Shown here in pieces: positions 35,481 to 49,600 of a stretch of 64,000 nucleotides of DNA. The stretch is taken from positions 22,863,419-22,927,418 of the forward strand of contig NC_087070.1 in the NCBI RefSeq assembly GCF_963678635.1, in the 5' to 3' direction. The notes beneath the pieces are model-generated. The model searched no databases. It had not been told where the DNA came from and worked only from the letters and a program-made list of their open reading frames with translations. A program made the position numbers and the translations under genes. How positions within the stretch are numbered: the stretch's first letter is position 1; every line of letters begins with the position of its first letter. The stretch is from Symsagittifera roscoffensis. Taxonomy: Eukaryota > Xenacoelomorpha > Acoela > Convolutidae.

Positions 35481-37554
35481 ATTAGGTTTTCTTCAGCAGC
35501 TAACGTAGACTTTTTAAGTTCTTCGGCAGAATTTTTTTCAAAAACGGCGGTCAAAACTTATTGAGTTTGTAATCAATTTTGCCAGGTTTGAAAGAACCAG
35601 ACATCGTGGTGTTTTTTTGCACTTCAGTCAAACAGTATAACTTAGCGGGTTGAGCTCCGGTTGGTCTGAAATCCGGATGTTTTTAATCAATTATGATTTC
35701 TTGTAATTTTTCTTCATTCCGAGTAGATGCGTTATTGATATGTTTTTTCATTTTGAAGTCCAAACTACCAGTGCCGTTTTCAACTTCTTTAAATTGTTGG
35801 CAACCATTTGTTTACTGTAATTTTCTATCATCAATTTGTCCTCTTACAACACAAAACTTGTTCTCTTTGTCATAAGGTTCATTATCAAGAATGTTTTCTT
35901 TTGAATAATGTACTTTTTTTGGAAAAATTCGATCAATGGGTATTTCTCTGATATTCCCAACGGATTCTGTCACATTTGTTTTTGTACTTAACCATCAATA
36001 ATGGTAAAAAAAATTTCTTTCATAAATAAGCTTTCTTGGATATTTTGAACCAAGAGAAAAAATTCTTCAACAAAAATTATCAATATATATTGATCTAGCA
36101 TTGTTCTCTGAAGGTTCACATTTTCATTTTCGTTGCAGTTTTTCTCGGCATTTTGACATTTCAAAAAATGAAACTTCATATCATTTCTGTTTGTGATTGA
36201 TTCTCTAGTGTTCTTAACGTAAATTGAAAACTGCCGACGCGAGCCACTTCTTAAAATTTCTTTAAATTAAACGGTATCTTCTTTCATCCGCTTATTTAGG
36301 TTGACGGACTAGATTTTGCTTTCGATTTTTTCACCTCATCTTATATATGCTTTTTTTGAAGAGCACAGTTTGCCCAGAGCACAGTTTTTTTGGAATCCTG
36401 AAATTTGGGAAAATTGGGAATTATATCATAATTCAAACATTTATCAAGAAAATACTTCGGTCAAAAGAATTCTAACGATTTTCCAGGTTTTCTCATTTTC
36501 AAAACAAATTCGCCAATCCTCAAATATTTTTGGGATTATGCTTGACCTCTTAGTGCTAGTGGTTGTGTTTGTCGACTGTCATTCCGCAATTGATATTTTT
36601 TACTACCAAATTTTTAATTTTTATTGTTTTGTACTAATGCCAATCGGGCACGAAGCAGGAAGTTTCCGTTTTCGATTTAAAAAATTAAAAATTGTGCCAG
36701 TCGGTCATATTCTGAAGTTAGACCTCAATTTTGAGGGAAACAGTCATTTTTGAAAAATTTCAATCAACCATGTCATGCTCAGGTTTTTTGCGGAAACTGA
36801 TTTGAGAATTCAATAAAATCAGAAGATTCGAGATTTCTTTGCGGGAAAGTTGACCAAACATTGTGCTGGAGTAAAATTGCTATTCGCAACTTTTCGAAAA
36901 CAATCAATTCGAGTAGAGCTGCCTTGTTCCCGACAGAGAAATTTGCGAATTCCTTCGAGAGTGCCATCGCTGGGCAAAAGAGAACCTTGATTGGGCAGGT
37001 AGACGAGTGAAGCTGCCCAATGGTCCAAAACAAAAAATCTTCTTGAGTTCAAATTTAGCCAGCCAGAGTTGCTCTACTTACTTTATTTATTTAATTCTAG
37101 AGTCGCATCACTATGTGAGTAATTAATTTATTTTTTTGAGTGTATTGTTACACGGTTATTTTGTGATAAGGCGGGTTTTAGGTTTGCTATACCCTCATCT
37201 GACTGGTGAGATATAAAACATTCATTGAAGATAATTTTTATGCTTGCTGAGAATCAGGCAAATTCTAATAGCAACTTAAATTCAGTTCTCTACGTTTTGA
37301 ATCTGACTGACACTGACCTCGTATCATTTCAGAGACAGTGCGTTTAAGGAACTAGTACATATGTCATTACGTATAAATAGAAACTCTTTTAATCATCAGA
37401 CTTCTATATGCTAATCAATTAAAGCTATGTGTATAAGAGGTATGAAATTTATGCTGGTAGTTATAGCACGTAATCTATATCATCAATAATGGATGTTTTA
37501 CTAGAATATCCGTACGGATAACAAAGTTGTTCCATCTAAAATGGATCAAAGGTC

Positions 37555-37965
37555 CACTGTCCAATAACAACTAAAAGTATACTTGAGTTTCCAACCCTGT
37601 TTTTATCGGCGTTCGTGTGTTTTTGGTGTTCAGAGAGCTAGCCATTGGGGCGTTCTTATTTCTAGAGTGGGGCGGTAATTTGGTAGTGGCTTTTAGGCTG
37701 TAACACGATTTTGTAGTCCCAAGTTGTATGCAAAACGAATTGGCTCCGACAGAATGAGGTGCAAAAACACAAGAGATAGTGTCGCTGACCCTTGAGCCAA
37801 TGGTTATGGGGCCTATTTTTCCCAACCTCATAAGTGACATAAGCGGACGACTGTTCCATAATTAAACTGAAAAAACATGCCCAATTTTCTTGCGACAACC
37901 GAAAACTGGAAATCGAAAAAGAAAGCAACCGAATTCGAAATTGCGGGAGACACGACAAAATCAAT
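37555..37965. repeat. Conserved ~400-bp module, copy in unit 1
   Basis: Landmarks are GGGGCGTTCTTATTTCTAGA, GTGGGGCGGTAATTTGG and GGCTCCGACAGAATGAGGTG. Copies occur at 44940-45350, 49245-49655, 56990-57340 and 62075-62430. The copies in the two different repeat families match at roughly nine positions in ten. Two minus-strand frames are open at the same time, so I do not accept it as a protein. It may be a UTR or RNA element of the PLE. Confidence 0.6.
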
Positions 37966-39283
37966 TATAGTTCAACTGCTATACGCATTTTCAATAACTT
38001 TGATATAAGAAAACGCCTGTAGAGTTGTTTTGTTGCCTTTAGAGAACAGCAAGAGTTGTTCAACGAATCTGTCCGGAAGAGTAGGGTTTTTTTTTGAAAA
38101 CCAGAGTGCAACTTGACTGGGAAGTCTTTCCAGTGAAATGGCCTTGTGCTCCAGCAATTCATTCAATTATTAAAAAATTTGTTGGGTTAGTCTTTTTGTT
38201 TTAGTCCTAATCAAATTCTTTATTTGAGTTATTTCCAGTTTCACTTGTCATATCTTGTGCTCCTGTATAAACTACTAGTGATTCTCTCATCTGATTATGT
38301 TGAGATAAGGTGAGTTAATCACAACTTTTTAGCCTAAATAAAGAAATAAGATTATGTGACATTATTCGGGCTTGTGCCTGTTTCTCGAGGAAACTTTGAG
38401 AAGCTAAGAGAATATTCAAGTAGGTGTCTAGTCTGGGGTATGGAGTTCCCGGCCTGTGGAGTCTGGTGGTGCACCACTGGACCTTGTGAGTTTGGTTCAG
38501 ATTGTTTCATTTTTGCAATTTTTATAGGTTTTATGTATTTTTCCTTAAATTTTTTTCATAACAACTTGTTTTCACTCTAGAAAAATCTAACCTTGTTATT
38601 CTGGGTTAGCTGAGTCCTCTTGCGTATACAACTTTTAATTTTTTACTATTAGGTCGCGCCATCAAGATGACGACAAACAATAAAGAACGTACAAGCAAAA
38701 AAATCTTAAAGCTCAAGGATTTTAAATTGGGTTAGGTGTGATTATTGTGCCAACTCGTATCTTATCAATTGTGTAAGTATAACTCTTCGCGACTCTAAGA
38801 AGATGCAAGGATTTCCTTGAACTATTTTTGTTAATTTGAAATTTGTCAATAATGGCTCAATTGTTAATGAGTTACTGCTAGATAATATATAAATACAGCC
38901 ATTTCAAATGTATGAGTACTCAAGACAGCAGGTAAGGACTACCTTCGAAGAAACACTTTACGATTAAATGAGTAATTGTTCCTCCAATGTGGAAAATGTT
39001 ACTCATTGGCTGGTTTTTCTGTCGTCTTTGTTGTTTTTCTAGAACAATCAAGAAAAAATGGTCGTAAACAACCGACAGTTATAAGCTCTATAGAGAACAA
39101 AAAAAGGAGCCAAACTTGTGGCACTGCCTAAACGCCTTCCCCAAGGGTTAAGCCCTCCCAAAAAAGTCGTAGAAGACCCTTAGTAATGATCTTCCCCCCC
39201 CCCCCCCCATAATCTTTTTCAAAGTAATTTTTCCGGTCACTTTTTCCGGTTGCTACAAAAGTAGGCATGCGGACTAAATAGGC

Positions 39284-39726
39284 CATTACAAACAAATTTG
39301 ATCTTAAAATTAATGTTTTACCTTGTAAAAACCCAAGGTTGGGGGACCTGGTCAAGTCGTTTCGAATGACTGGGAAATGCCAACTCAAGGGCGCACAACA
39401 TCCCTCGGTATTAAATTCCTTGGTCAAAATAGTTGCAGATGATGTTTTTCGAGGACAAAATATGGGAAACACCAGCAGCAAAAACTCTCATTGCAAATCC
39501 GGTCGTATCTGGAGGTAGTAATGACAGATATTGTTTTTTTTAGTGCCTGGCAGGCATTAATTATGAAGAACTAGTTTCAAAAGATTTGAAAAGAATTAAG
39601 AAGAATGCTTGCGTAACTTTCTTTGAAACTCACAACTCAATTTGTAGCGAGCTAAATGGGGAGACGCTTTGATCTAAGTGAGGCAATTGAGGTCTTTGAA
39701 CCCGGGTACACTGATCCTCACCTAAA
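39284..39726. repeat. Truncated tandem unit, start only
   Basis: This matches the first ~440 bp of the unit, including the TATCTGGAGGTA segment. It is cut at TCCTCACCT, where the copied retroelement 3' region begins after the short filler AAATTG. Confidence 0.8.
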
Positions 39727-41113
39727 TTGATAAATTGTTTTCCCATAAAGCAGTAAATTTAATTACGATGAAAATTTATAACTTTAAATTTCCCCCAAAA
39801 CTAGCAGTAAAATTGAAATTCTATGTAATAAATTGATAAAATGAAAATGCAGTACTAACTTTTTGATATTTTTATTCACTCGAACAGGAATTCTATCCAA
39901 ACTCGCACAGCTCACCCACGAAGAATTGTTTAATAAATGATTTTAAGTTTCAAGTTTCCACACTCAACAACTCTAACACACGATAACAAGTTTCAAACTT
40001 TCCTTTAACCCGGTTGGAAAGGAATTATATACTAAACCAAACTAACCAACGCAGCTTACTAAACACCACAAATCATAAAATAACAGCATGACTAAGAAAA
40101 GAAAACCAACGGTACCCAAACCGGATTAACCCAGTTTAAAACTGGATAATTTATTCTTTTGAAGACTATTATAAAGTCTAAGAAAGAAATAATAAAACAC
40201 AAAAATGTCGCAAGACAAACCCATAACAAAAACAATTTGATTTTTGAAAGAAGGACACAACCAAGGAAACATAAGAAAGACCAACATAAACCCAAATTGA
40301 ACGTTATCACATAACAGGACCTCTCAAAGAAACCGCACGAAATCATACTCCTCCCACTCCTGGCCTAACCCACCAGAGAGGACGTCCTGAGCATGCTCTA
40401 TAGCCGGCCTAACCCACCGCGCTACATCCACGCTTTGTGACCACACTTTTATTTTTAATAAGAGGTACTCAAGGGTGAGTAACTCTTCAAAATAACCGAA
40501 CTAAAACAAAAAAGCTTTTGTGAAACAACTAACTAAATTCATGATTAAAAAAACGAGCTAATAAAATTTTATAAAATAAAAATCATACCTTGCAGTATAT
40601 AGATCAACACACAACAACAAAGACGAACATCCAAAGACAAAATGATCCCATCACACTCGAACAAGAATGGCTAACCACAACCGATATGCCGTCCACAATC
40701 ACAACTCAAAGGATTTAGAGTACGACTTGACTTCGCAGAAAAGGACTTCATTGAACTAGACCAATGACCACCTCGATGTTCAAGTATACGTACAGATCCG
40801 AGTTACGAGGCATCCCTTCCACACACGATCTCCACGCCATTCCCAGACGAGGTTGAACACAAAACAAGTTCTCTACATAATACAGAAAAACCCGTCATAG
40901 CAAACCATTTTGAAATCAGATTGATTTGATTGGGAAACACAGTCGTTGTTACAAGAAGACACAACGATTGATGCCCCTAACTTCAGCGTCCTGGAACTTC
41001 TCTAACAAGAGGAATCGGACAAAAATACGATGTTCGCCAAATACCAACGTTCATCATCCATCCTTTGAATTGCAGAAAGATAATTCTAAAAAACTCTGTA
41101 AAACCCGGATGGG

Positions 41114-41523
41114 TGGAACCTGATCTAAACTATATTTTATGATTGGATAAATCAGATATTTTACCACTGTAAAGTATTTAAAATTAACCAATCATGATCC
41201 ATCTAACTAACAACCCACTTATTTGTAAGTGCTGAAATTACTTGTATTTTCAGCACCAGAGAGATTTGAATTTAACTTAGAAATTAGTTGTCTCTCCAAG
41301 AGAACTTCAGCAGCCGCAACAAACCAGTATACCCTAGATCTATTGAGCCTAGCAGAGACTAGTTAAACACCCTGAGACTAGAAAGTATAAGAGTAAGATT
41401 AGGATCGGTATTAGACTAAGAAGTTGCACGAATCTATCCGGCCGAAAATAAGATAGCGTGACGAGCAGACGGTATACCCTATCCGAAATTACTCTATGAG
41501 TTAACCACATCGGTCATAACTCA
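41114..41523 (+). repeat. Third LTR, duplicated 3' LTR
   Basis: It differs from the 3' LTR by one visible substitution (AAATTAGTTG for AAATTACTTG). The same element sequence precedes it and the same genomic flank follows it. It is therefore a by-product of duplication and not a solo LTR. Confidence 0.9.
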
Positions 41524-41935
41524 GTTGCAAATTGTGAAACTTGCATTGTTAAAGACTACCGGACCCCAATTTGCAGAGGACAGAAAGATGCGAATTATAT
41601 TAATGTAAATAAGTATCCAAAGGTGATGTAGGAACAACTATCTTGCATTGTGATCAGTTGGAACAATGATTACGACTTTCGAAAAACATAATTTTGAACG
41701 TGACCAGGTTCAAAGACAAAAAAAGAAAATGGTAAAAACAATCTAAGAATGTATGAATTCAATTTGATGAGTCAAATAGACAATGGCAGCCGCATTTGGT
41801 TTTTCACATTTGCACAGTGAATATCTGGTCTGGTATCTTTTTAAAAATCTAGCCAACGAAAAAAAAACGTCAAATCCTCAAGCCAGCTTTACTGGTTTTA
41901 GGAACGTCTACTGGGGGAAGATTGTAGAATATCCG

Positions 41936-44900
41936 CATTACAAACAAACTTGATCTTAATATTAATATTTTACTTTGTAAAAACCCTAAGGTTGGGAGAG
42001 CTGGTCAAGTCGTTTCGAATGACTGGGAAATGCCAATTCAAGGGCGCACAACATCCCTGGGAATTAAATTCCTTGGTCAAAATAGTTGCAGAAGTTCTTC
42101 GAGGACAAAATATGGGAACCATCAGCAACAAAAACTCTCATCGCGAATCCGGTCGTATCTGGAGGTACTAATGGCAGATATTGTTTTACTAGTGCCTGGC
42201 AGGCGTTAATTATGAAGAATTAGTTTCAAAAGATTTGAAAAGTATTAAGAAGAATGCTTGCGTAACTTTCTTTGAAACTCACAACTAAATTTGTAGCGTA
42301 GCTAAATGGGGAGACGCTTTGATCTAAGTGAGGCAATTGAGGTTTTTGAACCCGGGTACACTGATCCTCACCTGCAACCAAGCGAATTCAAAAAGCAAAA
42401 ATGTGAGGTGAAAGGTCTCGAGTATTGTGTTATATGAATTTCTGAGTATTGGAGTTGACAAGGTGCATCAGTTATCAACGCCAATACTCAGGAAAAACAT
42501 CTAACTAAATAATTCCTCTTCGAAAAACGATAGAGCAACAGAAGAAAAAGCAGAAAGAACACTTCAACTACTGTATAAAAAAGATGTTTTTTTTTTAAAT
42601 TCGCCTAAGCAATCATTTTTGTGCATTCAATTGTTAGCCATTTTGCAAAAAAAATGCCCCAATATTTGGCCCAATTTCGGCAATTTAACTTTCCGTTAAA
42701 ATTGATACCAAATTTTGTTACGGCCAACTCAAGCAGTATTTTAAGAGGTGATTTTTCAAAACCTCACTTCCTAATTTGTATGCTGTTTATTAGTGGTAAC
42801 CTCAATTGCTTCTAATACGGGAACGTTTTTGTGAACTCTCAGAAAATTTGTTCGTTTCATTGAGTATTAGGTTTTCTTCAGCAGCTAATGTAGACTTTTT
42901 AAGTTCTTCGGCAGAATTTTTTTCAAAAACGGCGGTCAAAACTTATTGAGTTTGTAATCAATTTTGCCAGGTTTGAAAGAACCAGACATCGTGGTGTTTT
43001 TTTGCACTTCAGTCAAACAGTATAACTTAGCGGGTTGAGCTCCGGTTGGTCTGAAATCCGGATGTTTTTAATCAATTATGATTTCTTGTATTTTTTCTTC
43101 ATTCCGAGTAGATGCGTTATTGATATGTTTTTTCATTTTAAAGTCCAAACTACCAGTGCCGTTTTCAACTTCTTTAAATTGTTGGCAACCTATTGTTTAC
43201 TGTAATTTTTTATCATCAGTTTCTCTTCTTACAACACAAAACTTGTTCTCTTTGTCATAAGGTTCATTAACAAGAATGTTTTCTTTTGAATAATGTACCT
43301 TTTTTGGAAAAATTCGATCAATGGGTATTTATCTGATATTCCCAACGGATTCTGTCACATTTGTTTTTGTACTTAACCATCAATAATGGTAAAAAAAATT
43401 GCTTTCATAAATAAGCTTTCTTGGATATTTTGAACCAAGAGAAAAAATTCTTCAACAAAAATTATCAATATATATTGATCTAGCATTGTTCTATGAAAGT
43501 TCATATTTTCATTTTTGTTGCAGTTTTTCTTGGCATTTTGACATTTCAAAAAATGAAACTTCATATCATTTCTGTTTGTGATTGATTCTCTAGTGTTCTC
43601 AACGTAAATTGAAATATGCCGACGCGAGCCACTTCTTAAAATTTCTTTAATTTAAACGGTATCTTCTTTCATCCGCTTATTTAGGTTGACGGACTAGATT
43701 TTGCTTTCGATTTTTTCACCTCATCTTATATATGCTTTTTTTGAAGAGCACAGTTTGCCCAGAGCACAGTTTTTTTTTAATCCTGAAATTTGGGAAAATT
43801 GGGAATTATATCATAATTCAAACATTTATCAAGAAAATACCTCGGTCAAAAGAATTCTAACGATTTTCCAGGTTTTCTCATTTTCAAAACAAATTCGCCA
43901 ATCCTCAAATATTTTTGGGATTATGCTTGACCTCTTAGTGCTAGTGGTTGTGTTTGTCGACTGTCATTCCGCAATTGATATTTTTTAGTACCAAATTTTT
44001 AATTTTTATTTGTTTTGTACTAATGCCAATCGGGCACGAAGCAGGAAGTTTCCGTTTTCGATTTAAAAATTTAAAAATTGTGCCAGTCGGTCATATTCTG
44101 AAGTTTGACCTCAATTTTGAGGGAAACAGTCATTTTTGAAAAATTTCAATCAACCATGTCATGCTCAGGTTTTTTGCGGCAACTGAATTGAGAATTCAAT
44201 AAAATCAGAAGATTCGAGATTTCTTTGCGGGAAAGTTGACCAAACATTGTGCTAGAGTAAAATTGCTATTCGCAACTTTTCGAAAACAATCAATTCGAGT
44301 AGAGCTGCCTTGTTCCCGACAGAGAAATTTGCGAATTCCTTCGAGAGTGCCATCGCTGGGCAAAAGAGAACCTTGATTGGGCAGGTAGACGAGTGAAGCT
44401 GCCCAATGGTCCAAAACAAAAAATCTTCTTGAGTTCAAATTTAGCCAGCCAGAGTTGCTCTACTTACTTTATTTATTTAATTCTAGAGTCGCATCACTAT
44501 GTGAGTAATTTATTTATTTTTTTGAGTGTTTTGTTACACGGTTATTTTGTGATAAGGCGGGTTTTAGGTTTGCTATACCCTCATCTGACTGGTGAGATAT
44601 AAAAGATTCATTGAAGATAATTTTTATGCTTGCTGAGAATCAGGCAAATTCTAATAGCAACTTAAATTCAGTTCTCTACGTTTTGAATCTGACTGACACT
44701 GACCTCGTATCATTTCAGAGACAGTGCGTTTAAGGAACTAGTACATATGTCATTACGTATAAATAGAAACTCTTTTAATCATCAGACTTCTATATGCTAA
44801 TCAATTAAAGCTATGTGTATAAGAGGTATGAAATTTATGCTGGTAGTTATAGCACGTAATCTATATCATCAATAATGGATGTTTTACTAGAATATCCGTA

Positions 44901-46653
44901 CGGATAACAAAGTTGTTCCATCTAAAATGGATCAAAGGTCCACTGTCCAATAACAACTAAAAGTATACTTGAGTTTCCAACCCTGTTTTTATCGGCGTTC
45001 GTATGTTTTTGGTGTTCAGAGAGCTAGCCATTGGGGCGTTCTTATTTCTAGAGTGGGGCGGTAATTTGGTAGTGGCTTTTAGGCTGTAACACGATTTTGT
45101 AGTCCCAAGTCGTATGCAAAACGAATTGGCTCCGACAGAATGAGGTGCAAAAACACAAGAGATAGTGTCGCTGACCCTTGAGCCAATGGTTATAGGGCCT
45201 ATTTTTCTCAACCTCATAAGTGACATAAGCGGACGACTGTTCCATAATTAAACTGAAAAAACATGCCCAATTTTCTTGCGACAACCGAAAACTGGAAATC
45301 GAAAAAGAAAGCAGCCGAATTCGAAATTGCGGGAGACACGACAAAATCAATTATAGTTCAACTGCTATACGCATTTTCAATACTTTTGATATCATAAAAC
45401 GCCTGTAGAGTTGTTTTGTTGCCTTTAGAGAACAGCAAGAGTTGTTCAACGAATCTGTCCGGAAGGGTAGGGTTTTTTTTGAAAACCAGAGTGCAACTTG
45501 ACTGGGAAGTATTTCCAGTGAAATGGCCTTGTGCTCCAGCAATTCATTCAATTATTAAAAAATTTGTTGGGTTAGTCTTTTTGTTTTAGTCCTAATCAAA
45601 TTCTTTATTTGAGTTATTTCCAGTTTCACTTGTCATATCTTGTGCTCCTGTATAAACTACTAGTGATTCTCTCATCTGATTATGTTGAGATAAGGTGAGT
45701 TAATCACAACTTTTTAGCCTAAATAAAGACATAAGATTATGTGACATTATTCGGGCTTGTGCCTGTTTCTCGAGCAAACTTTGAGAAGCTAAGAGAATAT
45801 TCAAGTAGGTGTCTAGTCTGGGTATGGAGTTCCCGGCCTGTGGAGTCTGGTGGTGCACCACTGGACCTTGTGAGTTTGGTTCAGATTGTTTCATTTTTGC
45901 AATTTTTATAGGTTTTATGTATTTTTCCTTAAATTTTTTTCATAACAACTTGTTTTCAGTCTAGAAAAATCTAACCTTGTTATTCTGGGTTAGCTGAGTC
46001 CTCTTGCGTAAACAACTTTTAACTTTTTACTATTAGGTCGCGCCATCAAGATGACGACAAACAATAAAGAACGTACAAGCAAAAAAATCTTAAAGCTCAA
46101 GGATTTTAAATTGGGTTAGGTGTGATTATTGTGCCAACTCGTATCTTATCAGTTGTGTAAGTATAACTCTTCGCGACTCTAAAAAGATGCAAGGATTTCC
46201 TTGACCTATTTTTGTTAATTTGAAATTTGTCAATAATGGCTCAATTGTTAACGAGTTACTGCTAGATAATATATAAATACAGCCATTTCAAATGTATGAG
46301 TACTCAAGATAGCAGGTAAGGACTACCTTCGAAGAAACACTTTACGATAAAATGAGTAATTGTTCCTCCAATGTGGAAAATGTTACTCATTGGCTGATTT
46401 TTCTAGAACAATCAAGAAAAAATGGTCGTAAACAACCGACAGTTATAAGCTCTATAGAGAACAAAAAAAAGGAGCCAAACTTGTGGCACTGCCTAAACGC
46501 CTTCCCCAAGGGTTAAGCCCTCCCAAAAAAGATCGAAGTCGTAGAAGACCCTTAGTAATGATCTTCCCCCCCCCCCCCATAATCTTTTTGAAAGTAATTT
46601 TTCCGGTCACTTTTTCCGGTTGTTACAAAAGTAGGCATGCGGACTAAATAGGC
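41936..46653. repeat. Tandem 4.2-4.7-kb unit, copy 2
   Basis: This is nearly identical to copy 1, with the extra segment at about 42162-42520. It carries a PLE RT fragment (about 42660-42870), the module (44940-45350) and a C-run (46566-46578). It reached this position as part of the 7-kb duplication. Confidence 0.8.
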
Positions 46654-49600
46654 CATTACAAACAAATTTGATCTTAAAACTATTTTTTTACTTTGTAAGA
46701 ACCCAAGGTTGGGGGACCTGGTCAAGTCGTTTCGAATGACTGGGAAATGCCAACTCAAGGGCGCACAACATCCCTCGAAATTAAATTACTTGGTCAAAAT
46801 AGTTGCAGATGATGTTTTTGGAGGACAAAATATGGGAAACACCAGCAGCAAAAACTCTCATTGCAAATCCGGTCGTATCTGGAGGTAGTAATGACAGATA
46901 TTGTTTTTTCTTAGTGCCTGGCAGGCGTTAATTATGAAGAACTAGTTTCAAAAGATTTGAAAAGAATTAAGGGAAAAACTCGTAACTTTCTTTGAAACTC
47001 ACAACTCAATTTGTAGCGTAGCTAAATTGGGAGACGCTTTGATCTAAATGAAACAATTGAGGTCTTTCAACCCAGGTACACTGATCCTCACCTGCAACCA
47101 AGCGAAGTAAAAAAGCAAAAATGTGATTGAAAGGCCTCGAGTATTGTGTTACATGAATTTCTGAGTATTGGAGTTGACAACGGGGATCAGTTATCAACGC
47201 CAATACTCAAAAGAAACGTCTAACTAAACTTTTCCTCTTTGAAAAACGATAGAGCAACAGAAGAAAAAGTGAAAAGAACACTACAACTACTGTATAAAAA
47301 AGTTTTCTTTAATTCGATTAAGCAATCATTTTTGTGCATTCATTTGTTAGCCATTTTCGAAAAAAAGCCCCAATATTTGATCCAATTTTGGCAATTAAAT
47401 TTTCCGTTGAATTTGATAACAAATTTTGTTACGGCTAACTCAAGCAGTATTTTAAGAGGTGAATTTTCAAAATCTCACTTCATCACTTGTATGCTGTTTA
47501 CGAGTGGTAACCTCAATTGCCTCTAATACGGGAACGTTTTTGTGAGCTATCAGAAATTTTGTTCGTTTCATTGAGTATTAGGTTTTCTTGAGCAGCTAAC
47601 GTAGACTTTTTAAGTTCTTCGGCAGAATTTTTTTCAAAAACGGCGGTCAAAACTTATTGAGTTTGTAATCAATTTTGCCAGGTTTGAAAGAACCAGACAT
47701 CGTGGTGTTTTTTTGCACTTCAGTCAAACAGTATAACTTAGCGGGTTGAGCTCCGGTTGGTCTGAAATCCGGATGTTTTTAATCAATTATGATTTCTTGT
47801 ATTTTTTCTTCATTCCGAGTAGATGCGTTATTGATATGTTTTTTCATTTTAAAGTCCAAACTACCAGTGCCGTTTTCAACTTCTTTAAATTGTTGGCAAC
47901 CTATTGTTTACTGTAATTTTTTATCATCAGTTTCTCTTCTTACAACACAAAACTTGTTCTCTTTGTCATAAGGTTCATTAACAAGAATGTTTTCTTTTGA
48001 ATAATGTACCTTTTTTGGAAAAATTCGATCAATGGGTATTTATCTGATATTCCCAACGGATTCTGTCACATTTGTTTTTGTACTTAACCATCAATAATGG
48101 TAAAAAAAATTGCTTTCATAAATAAGCTTTCTTGGATATTTTGAACCAAGAGAAAAAATTCTTCAACAAAAATTATCAATACTTTGAAGACCTCAATTTT
48201 GAAGACCTCAATTTTGAAGGAAACAGTCATTTTTGGGAGTATGCTTGACCTCTTAGTGCTAGTGGTTGTGTTTGTCGACTGTCATTCCGCCATTGATATT
48301 TTTTATTATCAAATTTTTAATTTTTATTTTTTTGTACTAATGCCAATCGGGCATGAAGCAGGAAGTTTCCGTTTTCGATTTAAAATTTTAAAAATTGTGC
48401 CAGTCAGTCATATTCTGAAGTTTGACCTCAATTTTGAAGGAAACAGTCATTTTTGGAACATTCGAATCGACCATGTCATGCTCAAGTTTATTGCGGCAAC
48501 TGAAATGAGAATTCAATAAAATCAGAAGATTCGAGATTTCTTTGCGGGAAAGTTGTGCTAGAGTAAAATTGCTATTCGCAACTTTACGAAAACAATCAAT
48601 TCGAGTAGAGCTGCCTTGTTCCCGACAGAAAAATTCGCGAATCCCTTCGAGAGTGCTATCGCTGGGCAAAAGAGAACCTTGATTGGGCAGGTAGACGAGT
48701 GAAGCTGCCCAATGGTCCAAAACAAAAAATCTTCTTGAGTTCAAATTAGCCAGCCAGAGTTGCTCTACTCACTTTATTTATTTAATTCTAGAGTCGCATC
48801 ACTATGTGAGTAATTAATTTATTTTCTTGAGTGTATTGTCACACGGTTATGTTGTGATAAGGCGGGTTTTAGGTTTGTTATACCCTCATCTGACTGGTGA
48901 GATATAAAAAATTCATTGAAGATAATTTTTATAATGGCTGAGAATCAGGCAAACTCTAATAGCAACTTAAATTCAGTTCTCTACGTTTGAATCTGACTGA
49001 CACTGACCTCGTATCATTTCAGAGACAGTGCGTTTAAGGAACTAGTACATATGTCATTACGTATAAATAGATACTCTTTTAATCATCAGACTTCTATATG
49101 CTAATCAATTAAAGCTATGTGAATAAGAGGTATGAGTTTTCAACTGGTAGTTATAGCACGTAATCTATATCATCATTAATGGATGTTTTACTAGAATATC
49201 CGTACGGATAACAAAGTTGTTCCATCTAAAATGGATCAAAGGTCCACTGTCCAGTAACAACTAAGAGTATACTTGAGTTTCCAACCCTGTTTTTATCGGC
49301 GTTCGTGTGTTTTTGGTGTTCAGAGAGCTAGCCATGGGGGCGTTCTTATTTCTTGAGTGGGGCGGTAATTTGGTAGTGGCTTTTAGGCTGTAACACGATT
49401 TTGTAGTCCCAAGTCGTAAGCAAACCGAATTGGCTCCGACAGAATGAGGTGCAAAAACACAAGAGATAGTGTCGCTGACCCTTGAACCAATGGTTATAGG
49501 GCCTATTTTTCTTAACGTCATAAGTGACATAAGTGGACGACTGTTCCATAATTAAACTGAAAAAACATGCCCAATTTTCTTGCGACAACCGAAAACTGGA

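Larger units (their letters stand above)
34911..39283. repeat. Tandem 4.2-4.7-kb unit, copy 1
   Basis: The unit begins with CATTACAAACAAA. It contains, in order, a Penelope-like RT fragment on the minus strand (about 35270-35480), unidentified sequence, the conserved ~400-bp module (37555-37965) and a stretch resembling the 63-kb region (38390-39020). It ends in a C-run (copy boundary near 39194-39208). It lacks a ~355-bp segment (TATCTGGAGGTA to TCCTC) present in copies 2 and 3. It has no intact gene. Confidence 0.8.
39733..46653. repeat. Segmental duplication of 32711-39283
   Basis: Sequence from 32711 (inside the element's 3' region) through the 3' LTR and the flanking tandem unit reappears here at an offset of 7022-7025 bp and very high identity. 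The GTTG target site follows the copied LTR (41524-41527), so the duplication happened after the element inserted. The junction at 39727-39732 holds the filler AAATTG between TCCTCACCT and ATAAATTG. Confidence 0.88.

Noticed and set aside
37571-37964. Conserved minus-strand frames (89 and 100 codons) in the repeated module
   Set aside because: Two overlapping frames are open at once in several copies and neither has a plausible start context or domain. DNA-level conservation explains them better than protein selection.
39645-39726. tRNA-like stretch on the minus strand with a GGTTCAAAGACC box
   Set aside because: No matching D-arm, anticodon arm or acceptor stem could be drawn. At most it is a remnant of a tRNA-derived SINE.
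41114-41523. Solo LTR from an independent insertion
   Set aside because: The same internal sequence precedes it and the same flank follows it as at the 3' LTR, so it came from duplication.
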